Shown here: one piece after another, positions 24,601-37,560 of the stretch
How the letters are laid out: every line of letters starts with the position of its first letter
How positions within the stretch are numbered: the first letter of the stretch is position 1
Source: Allium sativum
Lineage: Eukaryota > Streptophyta > Magnoliopsida > Asparagales > Amaryllidaceae
NCBI GenBank assembly: GCA_030737875.1
Contig: CM060923.1
Coordinates: forward strand, 36,386,501 to 36,450,500
DNA length: 64,000 bases
Reading direction: 5' to 3'
The notes under the pieces: generated by a model
The model's database searches: none
What the model was told of the DNA's origin: nothing
Seen by the model: the letters and a program-made list of their open reading frames with translations, nothing else
Made by a program: the position numbers and the translations under genes

Positions 24601-25455
24601 TAACTTGCATTGATCCACATTCATAGCCATAACCTCATTATATCCTATCATAATCATTTCAATAATTGGTCATTAAGGCTATAGAAAACTCACCACTTGT
24701 TGATTAGCCTTCTTATGAATATATTAAAAAATTGAGACGAAGCCACTAAGCTATCAACTCAAAAACTCCAAATAAGAATGCTCCAAATGAAAACCCTTGA
24801 GCCAAATCAATAATAAAGATCCTAGCTTTGATGAAGAAAAGCCTTGAATCAAACTTAGAAACACTTAAGCAAGCTTAGGAACTCTTATACTTCTTTAGAA
24901 ACTCTCTCATATGATTAGAGATGGAGATTATGACAAGAGGATGAGGGTGGAGTTCATGAGAGAACATTTTGGCATAGTTTAGCTATAGGATTGAATAATG
25001 AGCATTTAGGTTTAGGTTAGGGGTCTTTTTATAGAAGACTAGGATAGTCTTAGCCATAGGATAAACCTTAGTTTAGATCCTAGCCATCAAAGCATGTCTT
25101 GGGGAAGAAGTCAAGTGTAGGAACCATCTAGGGCCTTTAGATTAAAGCTGAACCATGAGAACCATTCAAATGCAAAATCTGCATTTGAGCGAATCGGCCC
25201 ACGGGTTGACAGCCAAACACCCTGGATTAACCCCTAGTCGACCCAGCGGGTTTGGGTCGACCTCAAAAATCGGCCGGTTCGGTTATTCCCCTCTCCCAAT
25301 TCGCTGTTTTGAACATTTTTGCATATTTATTTATTTAATTTTCAATTATATATATATATATATCAATATATATATATTTCTCTGCGCAACCCATTTCACT
25401 TAATTAAGTATACTTTAATTTGTGAATTTTTATGTTCAAATTACGGGGTGTTACA
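21608..25455 (-). repeat. 5' LTR of element D
   Basis: Near-identical copy of 14142-17989 with the same length and tandem arrays. The only clear end difference is one lost base near 21613. The outer end abuts the TATAG duplication. Confidence 0.92.
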
Positions 25456-25460
25456 TATAG

Positions 25461-25668
25461 TGTTTAAATACTTTTCAATCGATGACGAAGGGGGAGAGTT
25501 ATATCTATTTATTGAAAATATATATGTGTGCTAACATTTTGTTACAGGAATCTCAAAACGGTAAGTTTATAAATTTATGAACTAACAAAATGTTAAGGAA
25601 ATTCAGGGGGAGCAAATACTCAGAGGGAGAAAATCGAATATGTTGTCATCAATCAAAAAGGGGGAGAA
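25461..25668 (+). other. 3' internal end of element A with multiple polypurine tracts
   Basis: After the nested element the interior of A resumes. It carries AGGGGGAG at 25489-25496, 25605-25612 and 25659-25666; the last, with preceding A's, is the likely functional PPT directly before the 3' LTR. Multiple copies of this core upstream of the 3' LTR are a described Sirevirus feature. Confidence 0.8.
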
Positions 25669-26796
25669 TGTTGAAAACAAGAATTTTGATTAATGTCAAC
25701 AAGGAGAAGAGTAATGGAAATCATGTCATGAAGATAAGGCTATATATATATGCGTATGTATGTGTGTGTGTGTGTGTGTTGAGTCATGTTAGAATTATGT
25801 TAAAATCTTTCCTCAAGTATAACACGAATATACAAAACAAGATATAATTATATAATTATATATATAGATAGATATATGAAAAGACTTTAAAAAGACATGA
25901 CTGTACAGACTCAGCTGTACCAGTCGACTGGTAGAAATTCAACCAGTCAACTGGTCAGTCTTTCTCTACACAATAATGGCTAGTTTTGAATGATTTTAAA
26001 TATAAATGTTTTAAAGTATGATTCAACCAGTTGATTGATGATTTTTAGACCAGTCGACTGATTCGAAATAGAAGTCTTTTTTATGAAGAGTTACCTTCCT
26101 TCATGAAGAGATTTCTCTTCAATTACGAATGGAAATGGACGCAACTTTTTGCTGAAATCATTCATGAAGAAATGCTACTCTTCTACTACTATATAAACAA
26201 CACAAATATGTTTTCCAACTAATGAATTCTCATTCTATTCTCTTTGTTTTCTGATTTGCACTTCTTTATTCTTTGCATTCTAAAGCTTTCCTAAATTCAA
26301 GCTACTTGTTGAATCTTTTATAACATTTCACATCTCTTGATTCAACAAGCAACAAATCTTCCTTAAATATTCACATTCACTTCAAATTCTTGAGGATAAG
26401 ATTAAAGGAAGGGTGTACTTCATCTTGACTATTCCGTGTTGATTAGAGAACACATTCAAGAGTCAAAAACCTTTGTAAATTGTGAAGTCCTGTGTGGGTG
26501 CTCAGGCATGGGCATCCTTGTTGTTGCTCGGGTGTATTGTGACTTATTCCTCCGGGTTAAGAGAGGGCGTGATTGTAAATTCCTAAGAGGAGCTTCGGGA
26601 TTGGACGTAGGGAGGGAAGTCCGAACCAGTATAAAATTCCTGGTGTCTTTACTTATCGCATTTATTTTAATTTGCGATATATTTCTATAGTTTAGCTTTT
26701 ACCTGCGTAACTATTGTAGATTACTAGTTAGTTTACTATTTACGCTATATCCATATAAGTATCCTTCTTAAGTTGTACACACCGACTTTTTTCTCA
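25669..26796 (+). repeat. 3' LTR of Sirevirus-like element A
   Basis: It starts TGTTGAAAACAAG, ends TTTTTTCTCA and is followed by ATATG. It has ACCAGTCGACTGGT at 25919-25932 and the one-base variant ACCAGTCAACTGGT at 25942-25955. It is longer than the 5' LTR (1,128 vs 997 bp), mostly because of a (TG)n-containing insertion near 25750-25870 and extra bases near 26730. The divergence marks an old insertion. Confidence 0.85.
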
Positions 26797-26801
26797 ATAT
26801 G

Positions 26802-28700
26802 TCCAACTGGAAAGGCTGGAACAGTTACACATATCTTTTCCCCAGGTGGTGCACTCCCCGAATACGCCATTGACCCGACCGTTACCGACTAGTCGCCTTG
26901 GGTACCCGCATACTTCACTTTCCCAGCATATAATGAGAAAATCTAGAAAGGTGATGAACATCTCCTAATGCGTGCTACCCACTTGACCTAACTACATGCC
27001 TTGTTTCTGCCATCTCCAGTTGATGAGGCTAAGAGGCTACGATTACCTTACATCCAAAGAATCTTCACTTTCCTTTAGATGTCACATTGTCATTCATCAG
27101 TCACTAATTGACTTCAACAAAAATACAACCTCAAAGCTTATCCATTTATAAGAAGGGAGTTAAGCTAAGAGAAGTAGTCTTCTTCGTCACTTACAGATGT
27201 ATATTTGTAAAAATCAATGTTCATGATATAATAATGTAATGTTAGACACACATCCATACAAGTTGTCAGGAACATAACAAATCGAAGAATTTTTTTGCCA
27301 CATGCTGTTGGATATCACCCTTAAGATTAGTAACAAGAAATCCCCGTATCATACTAATCTCCAAAACATCAGGACTACTACTATAAGTATGTAATACAAA
27401 CCCTATGAGCTTAACAAGACGTCAACCAGCTGTTCTTTCTGCCCGAAGATCCACATCTTCACTACAAGGATGAAAGTATAGTCTTCAGATCGCCTGAATA
27501 ACACTTCGAAAGCAACACCGGTTCGAAGTGGCTTCAGATCCATTCCGATCCTTGTTCTTCAAACCGACATGTTATAATTTAAAAAGGGAATTCAGGTGAT
27601 AAGTGGTTATTTAACTATCATCCATCATCATATAATCAAGTATATCATCAACTTCAACCTTTTTTAATTAATTTCTTCATTGAAACCATTTCATCGTTTC
27701 TTACTAATCAATTTCATATACTAATTTCAATTAATAAGAATATTCACAAATCTTTTCATTTTCATACCTGTAAATCATACTCATGCACTTATCTCTACAG
27801 AATAAGCATATTCACAAATAAAAAAAATTCATACTTCAAAAATATGTTTATACTAAACTCAAAGATATAAGTACAGTAATAAATCATATTAGGTTAGAAA
27901 TATTGTCAAGGAATACATCGTTTACTATAAAAACACCAAACACTATTATTGAGTATAAACAAAGAGTATGATGATAACAATGATCATACTCAATACCAAT
28001 CTCCAAATTCCACCTATCCAATTCATGGAATAATAGTGATGACACATTCCAAATTCGTATGAATGGTATGAACTCCGTGTTCATAATTCAAAATAAGTCA
28101 AACCATAATATTGTAATTATTTCATTTCAAAACGTGTCAAGTTTTGAAAACTTCAAATCTTAATTTTATATTTATGAAGTCTTCTTTGATTATAAATCAT
28201 CATTTAGAACTTAGCTTACAAGTCAAATTCACGTCATTTATAAGTTGTGTTTATATTACTAAACTTCATAAATTTCAGTTTCTAAGTTCCACAATCATTT
28301 ATAAGTTTCTTATAGGTTCTTACGTCATTTTATAAACTTAGTTCAAATACTGGAAAATCATTTACCAGACTTGTTTATTGATTAAACTTGGTTTTATTGC
28401 TTCTTATTCTTCTCTTTACTAACTTACTTAAGTTTCAATATTTAGAAACAAATTATAAAACTTAGTCATTTATTTAAAATCTCATTCATAACTTCTTAAA
28501 ACTCAATCTTGAGACTTAATTATATTTCAACACTTGAAAACATTATTTAAAAAATTTAATTTATGAAATAGGAATTCATAATAAAATCATTTATAAAATC
28601 CTTTTATAAAATCAGATTATAAATCTTTGTTTAAAATCGATTCAAAATATTGCTGTTGTTATAAAACAATTTATAACTTCGAAACTTCTTCATTTTTGCC
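26802..28700. other. Unassigned low-copy-looking sequence
   Basis: This continues the sequence left of 8749. Near 26855-27050 one + frame reads PGGALPEYAIDPTVTD, then a stop, then PWVPAYFTFPAYNEKI, a stop, and KGDEHLLMRATHLT. It looks like an old coding exon with stops, possibly after a 3' splice site at 26847-26852, but I do not recognise the family. From 27100 to 28700 I see only AT-rich DNA. Confidence 0.3.
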
Positions 28701-30022
28701 TTACGACAAATCTTTACATTCGAAATGTTGAATTTGGGCCATCTACCACCAATCAATTAACCAATACTGGTTATTGATTAATAACATAGCAATGTTGAAC
28801 TTAATTCAACAAACATCATTCAAACTAGGTTTTAGTGATACTTAGGTTGGGCAGTTCATGGGGGTATAAAATAAAATCGAACAACATCCAAAGCATTGAG
28901 AAATCTTGTTGGATCCTTCCAACCTGTGCCCCTGCATCACTGCTCATATATCGGCACATATATGTATAACAATTAGGTAATAAAATCTAATTCATATAAG
29001 ATGAATCTTCCGCTTCCAAGTAGGTAATTCCAAAGGTCATCCATTTACAGATAGGAATATATAACAATAACCAACAACAAACCAATAAATCATCCAATCA
29101 ACCAATCAAACATGTCACAAATAAATATGGATTCAATAATAGATACTTATATTATACGATATAATAGTAATTCAGTCACACTAATCATCATCATTAGCAC
29201 TTTATAAATCATGATTGCAAAATAATCGTGTCTTTTCTCTCAGGTTTCAAATGAAACTCGTTCACCGTCATCTTTTAACCACTGTGACCACCTACCACCA
29301 GCAACACTACCTCACCCTAGCTACTCCCGCGCCAAGTGTCAACCCTCGAAAATCCCCATTCACCAAAAAAATCGCGGTTAATGAAGTTTGGTCAACTCCA
29401 GATTTCGACACCGTCCGACCACCAACGACGACCAAACCGCCACCAACTTGAAGATATCACCTCCATTCTCCTCTTTCTTTCAGTGGCCATTGACAAACAA
29501 CTATCACAGCGTGCACTGCAAGGCAAAACATGAAGCAATATCTATCTCAGTTTTGGGCAGATTTTGTCCACCTCCGACGTTTGATCAACGAACGACCAAC
29601 TTGGATGATTTGTGTTGCCGATACAAACAAATTTCATGTTGGAAGTTTTGGATAATTGTGAATGGATTACTAAGAGGAATTATGGCCATTGATTTCAATT
29701 GGAGGCAAGGTTTTGAAAAGAGGAGAGATGAGACGCTTATATAGCCTCCTTAAAAACACTATTCTTTGAGTTTGAAAAGTTTCGAACTCAAAACAAGACG
29801 TTCTAACTATTGTTTATAGCTAATAATCTATATTTCAAACATAATGGAATACGTTTTCAAAGCTAATTCGATCCTATGCAAAAACTATCTTTGAGTTCAT
29901 ATTATATTTTGTAGTGTTTACCAATATGCGTTTATATTGCGCACTTTCACTTGACAACTCCAATCGGTATGAAATTTGGAATCTTACAATCATAAACCAT
30001 TCTATATCCGATAAAACTGCTT
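28701..30022 (-). other. LTR-like non-coding remnant with a minus-strand TATA box
   Basis: The minus strand has CTATATAA (29745-29738) followed by a pyrimidine/A-rich leader and a G/C-richer segment (about 29250-29560). That is an arrangement seen in plant LTRs. No paired copy, PBS or protein motif is present. The right edge is cut by the LTR end at 30023. Confidence 0.25.
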
Positions 30023-33000
30023 TGTAACAACCCGAATTTCGACAGACCGATTTTTTTTCAAAAATCCTAATCTATCGAAGCTCAAGTCAGCTTGTCTTGT
30101 ACCCTGCAGAAAAAACATAGATAATAAACAAGTCATAGCTCAGTAATCATCTCACAGTGGAATAGATAAATATATGTAATCAAATATAGCCTTACCAAGG
30201 TAATAATACTACCTAACCAGTATCCAAAGCTATCATATGTCTTCCACAAATCTAACCAGTGAGTGTGTTATGAGGAGGAGGTCAGAACACAAAGTTCTGG
30301 TGATTGGACAAATTATACATTCTAAAATAACCCTATATATACCGTTCAATTATGTTTTCTTATTTATTAGGTTACATGGGTTGACAACACTCAAGGCTTT
30401 GCACTCAAATGTACCCATCTATCTCCTCGTAGATTAACCTAATTTAGTATATATGTAGCAACCACCAACATGTCAAGGTACTCCCTATAGTATCCTTCTC
30501 GCACGGTCTCCATCGCCACGCTATAAAAGTATATGCAACTCTCATCCTACGCCGAACGAGGTACGAAAATTCATAATACTATGCCACGTTACCGCATAGA
30601 ACCACCATCGTTATGCCATGCAAGCATGCAGATTGCCGCATCTGAACTCCTCGATTGAATCGAGCCTGAACACAAAGTAATGCCCAAACATCTAAATACA
30701 CCACCCGGTGCGTGTATCTAGACCTCATACGTATGTACTATATTCTGTATCCTAAATCCTGTAATAGGGCTGCATCCAATGCACAGTACTCGGTTGAGAG
30801 CTTTCCATATCTGTATAGGTTCGCCCAAAGGATCTATAGTACAAATATCCAGAGCATGGTATGCGTTTTCATGGTGATTATGGTTCTACCCTGACCCTTC
30901 CCTCAACTAGTGAAAGACTACATCAAGAGCTAAGTGACGTTCCCCTAGCAAACAATCTATCATCCAATTTAGTGTGTCTCTTAACCAATGTCTCGATAGT
31001 GAAAGATCGATGGTCTCTTGGTTTAGCTCTAGTCTTTTTGCATCCCACTGACTGCCAATGACAGGTACCCAACGATTACTATCCTAAATTTGGTATTGAC
31101 CAACCTCTCCCAAGGCCAATCACCGAATCATCCAATCCATCCACTACAGCTTTCTGACTTCCAAACTACTGTTGCAGTGAAGGTATATTCACCGGGTGGT
31201 ACCACGCAGATCAAACCTTTGCCAGTACAGCCTGAGCGTGTACCGCAACAGAGGACCACCACGGCATACCTTACCACGTCCCTCGGAAGTCCCATGCTTC
31301 CCAGAAGTCCCGCAGAGAAAGCTAACAAAATATCAAGTAGAATAATCAAATGGGCCTGCTCCCCTCGTTCCTCCAGACACCATGATGATCTACCTCCATT
31401 GGGTTCTTCACCTTCGTACGTGTGGACTGGCGCGTCATGCAAACGTGTTATTAGACCCAATATCTAATCTTTCAGTCACGCGCTTACCTTAACGAAAGTA
31501 ATCTATAACCTTTTACCCCAGATTGTAATTAACGAAAGTAATCTACAACCCCTTTCATTACCAGGTCAGTTACTGTCCAATTATGTGTTTGCAAGTTCAA
31601 TAACATGTTTGACTTAATGCATAATTAAGCATAGCAATCCCCAATTTCCATGTTTTCATATGACATGTATAATTAATAATTAAGTTCAATTTATTTCATT
31701 TCATAAGTCTACTTTATTCTTTCTTCTTTAATTAGAACCTCGTTTTACACTGTCATCACAATTTGTTGTTGTTGTTTCTTATTAACTTGGTCCTCTTAAC
31801 TAAGGTTTATTAATAAGTTCTCTTTCCGTTTATTATAACCCATGTTATAATTCCACTAGTCCCTAGGACAAATCTAACTATCATATTATATTCTCATCCA
31901 TATAGTTAACTGTAATAGGTTATATTTCCCATTCATCACATTTTCCCTTGGTTTTTTTTTAACATTAACCAAACTTTACTGTTGTAACATACATTTATTT
32001 ACTGTCTTGTATATTCTCATTATTTCAGGAAAATATTTCACATACCTTATTAGATTGACTACTGGCAAGATGTAAAGATCCATTTCCATAATGCACATCA
32101 ATCAAGAACCATAGTTGCAAGTTATTTCTTTTATTTTCATCTAGGACATACATATATCTTTTTATTTGGTTTGTGTGCAAACGATAAAAGAATCCCTATT
32201 TCACACTATTCTTTTTTCTTTTCTTGCAACTATGTTTTTAGAAATTTTACCTTTATGGAAATGGATCAGTCTTCCCAAATTCATCTAACTCGGTCCACTA
32301 CAAATTTCCCTTTTTTATTTTCTGAGTTGGATGTTAAATCCTACTTTCTTTTACCAATCTCAAATCACTGTAAATTTTCCATACAAATTTGGTGCATCTA
32401 TTCTTTTTCTATGATTCCCAATTTCGCTGTCATTCTATTTACAACATATTAATGTTTATTGTAAATTCTGTAATTTTCAGTATTACAGTAGTTCTTATTC
32501 CAAATAGAAGGTTAATAGGATAGATTTGTACAACAGTGATATTTTTAACGTACTTGAAAATAAATTATATCACCATTACCACATATTACAGTTATTTAAC
32601 ATGTTAAGAATAACGGGAAATGTAAACAGTAAATATACCGTTATCCAAAAGGTTCAATTCTAAAATCCATTCACGTGACAACTTTCCTGTCCTTGAATCT
32701 GACTTAGATCTGTGATTCTATGGTCTTCCTAACTTAATCTAATATTATTAAAGTAATCACATATTTGCAAATTTGATATTAAAAGGAGAGGGAAAGACGA
32801 AACAAACCCTTAATAAATCAGATTCACGGGACATACCTCATGTTGATCAGAAATCTGAACATCTAGGTTGTAGATTTACATTCTTTATCTTCAAATATTG
32901 AATCATAATCTACTAAAGCTAATTTTTAAATTTCTGAAAGATTAGGAGTGGAAAGAAAATAGCATAACCTTGGCGTCATCTCAGAAAATACATGTTAGAG

Positions 33001-33514
33001 GCTTTTAATATCACCGTTTCCAAAATATACCCCATTTTCCCAAAACCTAATATGTACTTTTCAAATATGTTACTTACATTTTCTTTCAAACGTCAAAAAT
33101 ATATCTTTTTGTTTCAAAAATTGTTTCTATACAATTTTGCTAGTACATATTTCAAAAATATAAACTTTTAAGGTCAAAATTGAAAAACACCGTAAACTAC
33201 CATCCAAAAGCTTTTAAAATTTCAAGTTCTCAAAAGAAAACAATGGGGCTTGACTCAAAGTGGGTTTTTAACTAATTTAGACCTTCCTAATTAGTCCCAC
33301 GAAGTTATTTCTCTCAAATACATATATAATCCTAATACATTTATTTAGTGTACATGACTGATATCCTAACTCTTTCCATTGGACGCTCTTCCGATTTAGT
33401 GGGTTCTTTTTTGGATCTAGATGTCTACATATAATTTATTTATTTATTCAAAATATACAAATATGTTCACTCACTATCTATACAGGAATCCTGAACTTAA
33501 GCTCAGATACCAGA
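30023..33514 (-). mobile_element. Decayed minus-strand LTR element (3' LTR plus interior)
   Basis: The sequence starting TGTAACAACCCG at 30023 is a diverged copy of the one starting TGTGACAACTCG at 33515. The first ~370 bp align (cgaatttcga..., agcttg/ggcttg, caaagctatcata). A PBS-like site lies just left of 33515, so 30023 would be the outer end of the 3' LTR of a minus-strand element. The right edge of this LTR cannot be fixed because its partner is truncated. No Gypsy or Copia protein motif survives; the 110-codon ORF at 31128-31460 (minus) matches nothing I know. Confidence 0.5.
33501..33512 (-). other. Primer-binding site (one mismatch)
   Basis: The minus strand reads TGGTATCTGAGC, the initiator-Met PBS with one A-to-T change, two bases from the LTR end at 33515. 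Confidence 0.65.
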
Positions 33515-33868
33515 TGTGACAACTCGAATTTCGAGAGATCGATTTTATTTCAAAAATCCCAATCTATCGAAGCTCGAGTCGGCTTGTCTGGTACCCACAG
33601 AAAACACAAAGATAATAAACATGTTAGAGCTCAGTAAACATCTCATAGTGGAATGAATAAATATAATCAAACATAGCCTTCCAGGGTAATAATACTGCCT
33701 AAGTAGTATCCAAAGCTATCATATTTCTACCACAAATCTAACCTTCGAGTGTGTTATTAGGAGGGGGCCAGAACATGAAGTTCTGGTGACAAGATAAATT
33801 AAACATTCTAAAATAACCCTACATATTTCGTTCGGTTATGTTTTCTTACTTATTTGGTAACTTGGGTT
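33515..33868 (-). repeat. Truncated 5' LTR
   Basis: This aligns with 30023-30385 until 'acaacact' and then diverges. The outer part of the LTR and the TSD are lost. About 40 bp further on, the TGTAACAACCCGG unit at 33909 begins. Confidence 0.55.
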
Positions 33869-36800
33869 AACAACACTTGTTAATGATATATTTCGTCAAC
33901 ACCGGAATTGTAACAACCCGGAAAATACGAGCCAATTAAAATTTTTTAATTTGATTATTTTAATGAATTTAGAGAAATTGAAACAAAATATTTCAATAAT
34001 ATAATGAGTTAGAAATAGTGTGGCAGTTTAAAAATTTGAATTAGAACTTTGACTGAACGTACAGGATGCAAAATAAAACGGATTTTAGCAAAGCCAAAAT
34101 TATTTAAATCTGTATAAGAATATCTTTCTAATGAATCTGAAAATTTGAAATTTCATAGCGGGAATCAAAAGTTATGGCCAGTTGAATAGTCAGGATGGCC
34201 GCTATAGAATAAATATAACCCTTGAAAATTGACATTTTGCAAACGACCTCCGTTTTCAACGAAACCACTTTTGTTGGATACGGGATGTCAATTTATTACT
34301 ATATTTCAAATTGCATAATTTTTGGAATTAATATGTGAGCGTGGGAAAGGAAAATGTGTTTAGTTGATTTCAGTCAAATTAGATCGACCAGAAAATGATC
34401 ATTTTTCAAACGGTCTCAGAATTCGACGAAACCAGTTTTGTTGGGACCGTATCATCCCAACATAGCTAGATTTATTTTTCGGGAATTTTTGGAATCAGCA
34501 TGTGGCCCCTGCAATGTACGTTCAGAATAGAATTTGAATGTTTTATATTTTAATGTGAAGAATAACTGGCTGTAACAGTCGAATGGGCCTATGAAACATA
34601 TTCCATTATGTCCGGGATGGGGGTATTTAGCTTGGGGCGACAGTCGTTGGGTTTGAAATGGAGTTCGTATGGAAAAACTCTAATTTTTGAAATAATATAT
34701 ATATCGGCCAATAGGAATTATTCATTCATTATTTTAATTTATAAAAGAATTCAGAAAACCCCCAGTAACCCTATATCTAGACGGCGGCTCGTGTTCTTCG
34801 CTTCCCTCCCAAAATCCGGCCAATCCACTCAGTAAAATCGAACGAGCTAGTTGGGGATTTTGAAATGCTCTCTCTTCTCTTCAAATCCATACTAATTTTG
34901 TCCAGCATCGATTCATGTTCATTGAGATTCGCGCTCTTAAAGTCACCGACTTCGATCAACCGCCGGGCCCTCCACACTGCGCCGAGTTCAATGCCACCCC
35001 CAGTCTCCGGTGCGGCACTCCAGCCCCTTCGACGTCGTGTAACTCGATCTTGTCACCGAGCTACGGATTCAAAGTTATTTCAAAATCTAGTTTTGAACAT
35101 TCAACGAAGGTATACGGCCTTTATTTTTGAAATAGAAAATAACACTTTTAAGTGTTGCAAATGGTGTTTTTCAAATAAAAATCATATCTTTTTGCTATGT
35201 TGACGAAATTCGATGAAACAGGAAACATCGGACTCGGACATCGTCTACATTCTAGAAGAAGCTAGAACATGTTCCGAGCTCGCTACAAATTTCAGAAGGA
35301 TTAAAATCAATGTGAGATATCTAAATTCAATATGAAATGGAAATGCATTGTATAAATTATATGAACCAAATATAAATTATATATGTGTTGTACACCACAT
35401 GTATAAGTTATATGAGCGATGTATAAATTATACATGCATTGTAAAAATCATATATGTGTTGAAATGGAAATGAAATATATTTATATACGAATATATATAT
35501 ATACTCCCCTCGTCCACAGACCATGGACGATATGAATTGATTGTGTATGACGTGAAATTGATTGATAAGCGAATGGTTGAAAATTAATTGAAATGCGAAT
35601 GGTTGGAAATAATTGTTTGTGGTTGAAAGAAATTGTATGTGGCTGAAACAATGGAAATTATTGTGGAAAATTCATATGATATGAAATTGATCTTAGATCA
35701 TTTAGATAAGCTCCTTATGGAACGCCGCGAGGCCTAAGGTAGTGCGACGAGCCGTACTCGGGAAGGTGCCGGTTTTTAACCCCCTACCGTTATGCTGCCG
35801 AAATTTTCAGTATTATCAATGTGTTTGAATTATTTTCATGCATTGAATTATATTCATGTGTTGAATAAATTGTTTAGATAATAAAAAACACATTTTTATT
35901 ATGCGTGTGAAGTATATAAAGTGTGCATGTATGAGATATTCATATGTTGAGATATTCATGCGTTGAATGACATTCATGTGTTGAATAAATTGTTTGAAAA
36001 GTAGAAATCACATTTTTTTCTAATTTATGGACTATGCAAAATATTAGTGTTTTAAATAAATAATTTTAACTTCATAAATATCATTTTTATCTTATTTACG
36101 AAGTATATAAAATATTCATGTTTCAAATAAATTGTTTTAATGATAAAAATATCATTTTTATTATATGTATGAACTAATTAAAATATTCATATGTCGAAAA
36201 GGATTCATGTGTTGAATAAAAGGATTGAACAATAAAATTAACATTTTATTGTGAATATGAAGTGCTAAAAACATTCATGTGTGGAATAAATAATTTGAAC
36301 GATAAAAATATCATTTTTATCATGTATACGACTCGCTAAAAATACACATATGTTGAAACATATTTTTGTTCGCCAAAAATAACATTTTTATCCTATGTAT
36401 GAAGTGTTAAAAATAACCGCATATTGAAACAAATAATTGTTCGCTAAAAATATTACTTGTAGTTTAGTTCTGCATATATATACATGTGTTAAACAGGAAT
36501 ATGGATTAGCTGTTGAGTAAAGAATATATTTGCATGCCCGACAAATAGGTAAGCCTTAATGAGTTGGCTGTGCAATTTTATTATTATATAAACTCCTGTG
36601 AATGCCATTGGATGCGGAGTGCTTGTTGTTCTGTGTGAAATAATAAACGTCGCCATAGGATAGTAACAATTAATTTTGAACTACACTACATGGCATACTT
36701 CTTGAAGATAGCATACCCTATCACATACCACATAAGAATTTGGAGCTTATGTGACGAGGTGGAAGATGTACCGTACAAGCGAGAAGCTTGTATGGTGATG

Positions 36801-37560
36801 ACTATATTTCAGGTTGAGCTGAAGGCCGGTATGGACTATATAAAATATAAGATAAATTACCAGATTAATAAAAAACCCATACGGGTCTGTAGATGACAAT
36901 AAACACGTCTCTCGAGTCATTAAGGCACAAAAACCATTTATAGGTTGACGAGAATTTATTCTCTGGAGTTATGATCTATACACACTCCCCTATGGACACC
37001 GGAATATATCACTATAAATATGTGCATGCTTTTTAGGATTTATTGGGTGCCTAATACGGCCCAATAAATTTCCAAACCCCTCCCCGTACAAAGGAGGTTA
37101 TGGCGAAATTTTCTGAAATTTAAAGGCGTTAGTGAAATATTTGAAGTGAAAAACGATATGGAAATAGCGGAATGAATTATATTTATGTATATAAATATAA
37201 ATTAAATAAAACGAATAACGACGCTGTATTTCATGTTTAGGAATCGTAATTTTAAACGATTATATAAAGAAATCCGACCATCGGATTTCCCCGAAACTGG
37301 AACCCTTGGGTTCGCTTTGGAAAAATCTTTCCAATGATATAAAGTTTGTTAAAATCCAACGGTTGGATTGTGTGAAATGTTTAATTCAAATCTGAGTGAA
37401 AACAGCACCAGAATGAATTACATATATATATATTAAATAAAGCGAATAACGACGCTGCAGTTCGTATTTTGAAATCGTAACTTTAAACGATTATATTGAG
37501 AGATTCGACCGTCGTATTCTCCCAAAACTAAAACCATTGGGTTCGCTTTGGAGAGATCTT

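Larger units (their letters stand above)
14142..25455 (-). mobile_element. Tekay-like Gypsy (chromovirus) retrotransposon D, young but defective
   Basis: Two 3,848-bp LTRs (14142-17989, 21608-25455) are flanked by TATAG (14137-14141 and 25456-25460). The minus orientation is set by the PBS at 21594-21605 and the PPT at 17990-18002, whose minus strand reads AAGGAGGGGAGAA before the 3' LTR. The interior is only 3.6 kb and holds decayed protease, RT, RNase H, integrase and chromodomain, with most of gag missing. The chromodomain and LTR ends place it with Tekay-type chromoviruses. By eye the LTRs differ at well under 2% of positions, so insertion was recent. It interrupts Sirevirus-like element A. 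Confidence 0.92.
8754..26796 (+). mobile_element. Sirevirus-like Copia retrotransposon A, old, with a nested Gypsy insertion
   Basis: Two LTRs (8754-9750 and 25669-26796) are flanked by the duplication ATATG (8749-8753 and 26797-26801). Between them lie an initiator-Met PBS (9753-9764), a degraded Copia gag, an unidentified ORF, a degraded env-like ORF and a PPT (about 25654-25668). There is no protease, integrase, RT or RNase H. Three AGGGGGAG motifs precede the 3' LTR (25489-25496, 25605-25612, 25659-25666), the multiple-PPT signature described for Sireviruses. The LTRs differ by many substitutions and indels, so the element is older than the Tekay-like element nested at 14142-25455. Without that insertion it is about 6.7 kb. 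Confidence 0.85.

Noticed and set aside
29215..29744. Three overlapping ORFs of 65-118 codons
   Set aside because: No family resemblance. They lie in an LTR-like stretch whose promoter signal is on the opposite strand.
31128..31460. 110-codon minus-strand ORF (and overlapping plus-strand ORF)
   Set aside because: Overlapping open frames on both strands in locally GC-richer DNA, with no recognised motif, inside a decayed retroelement.
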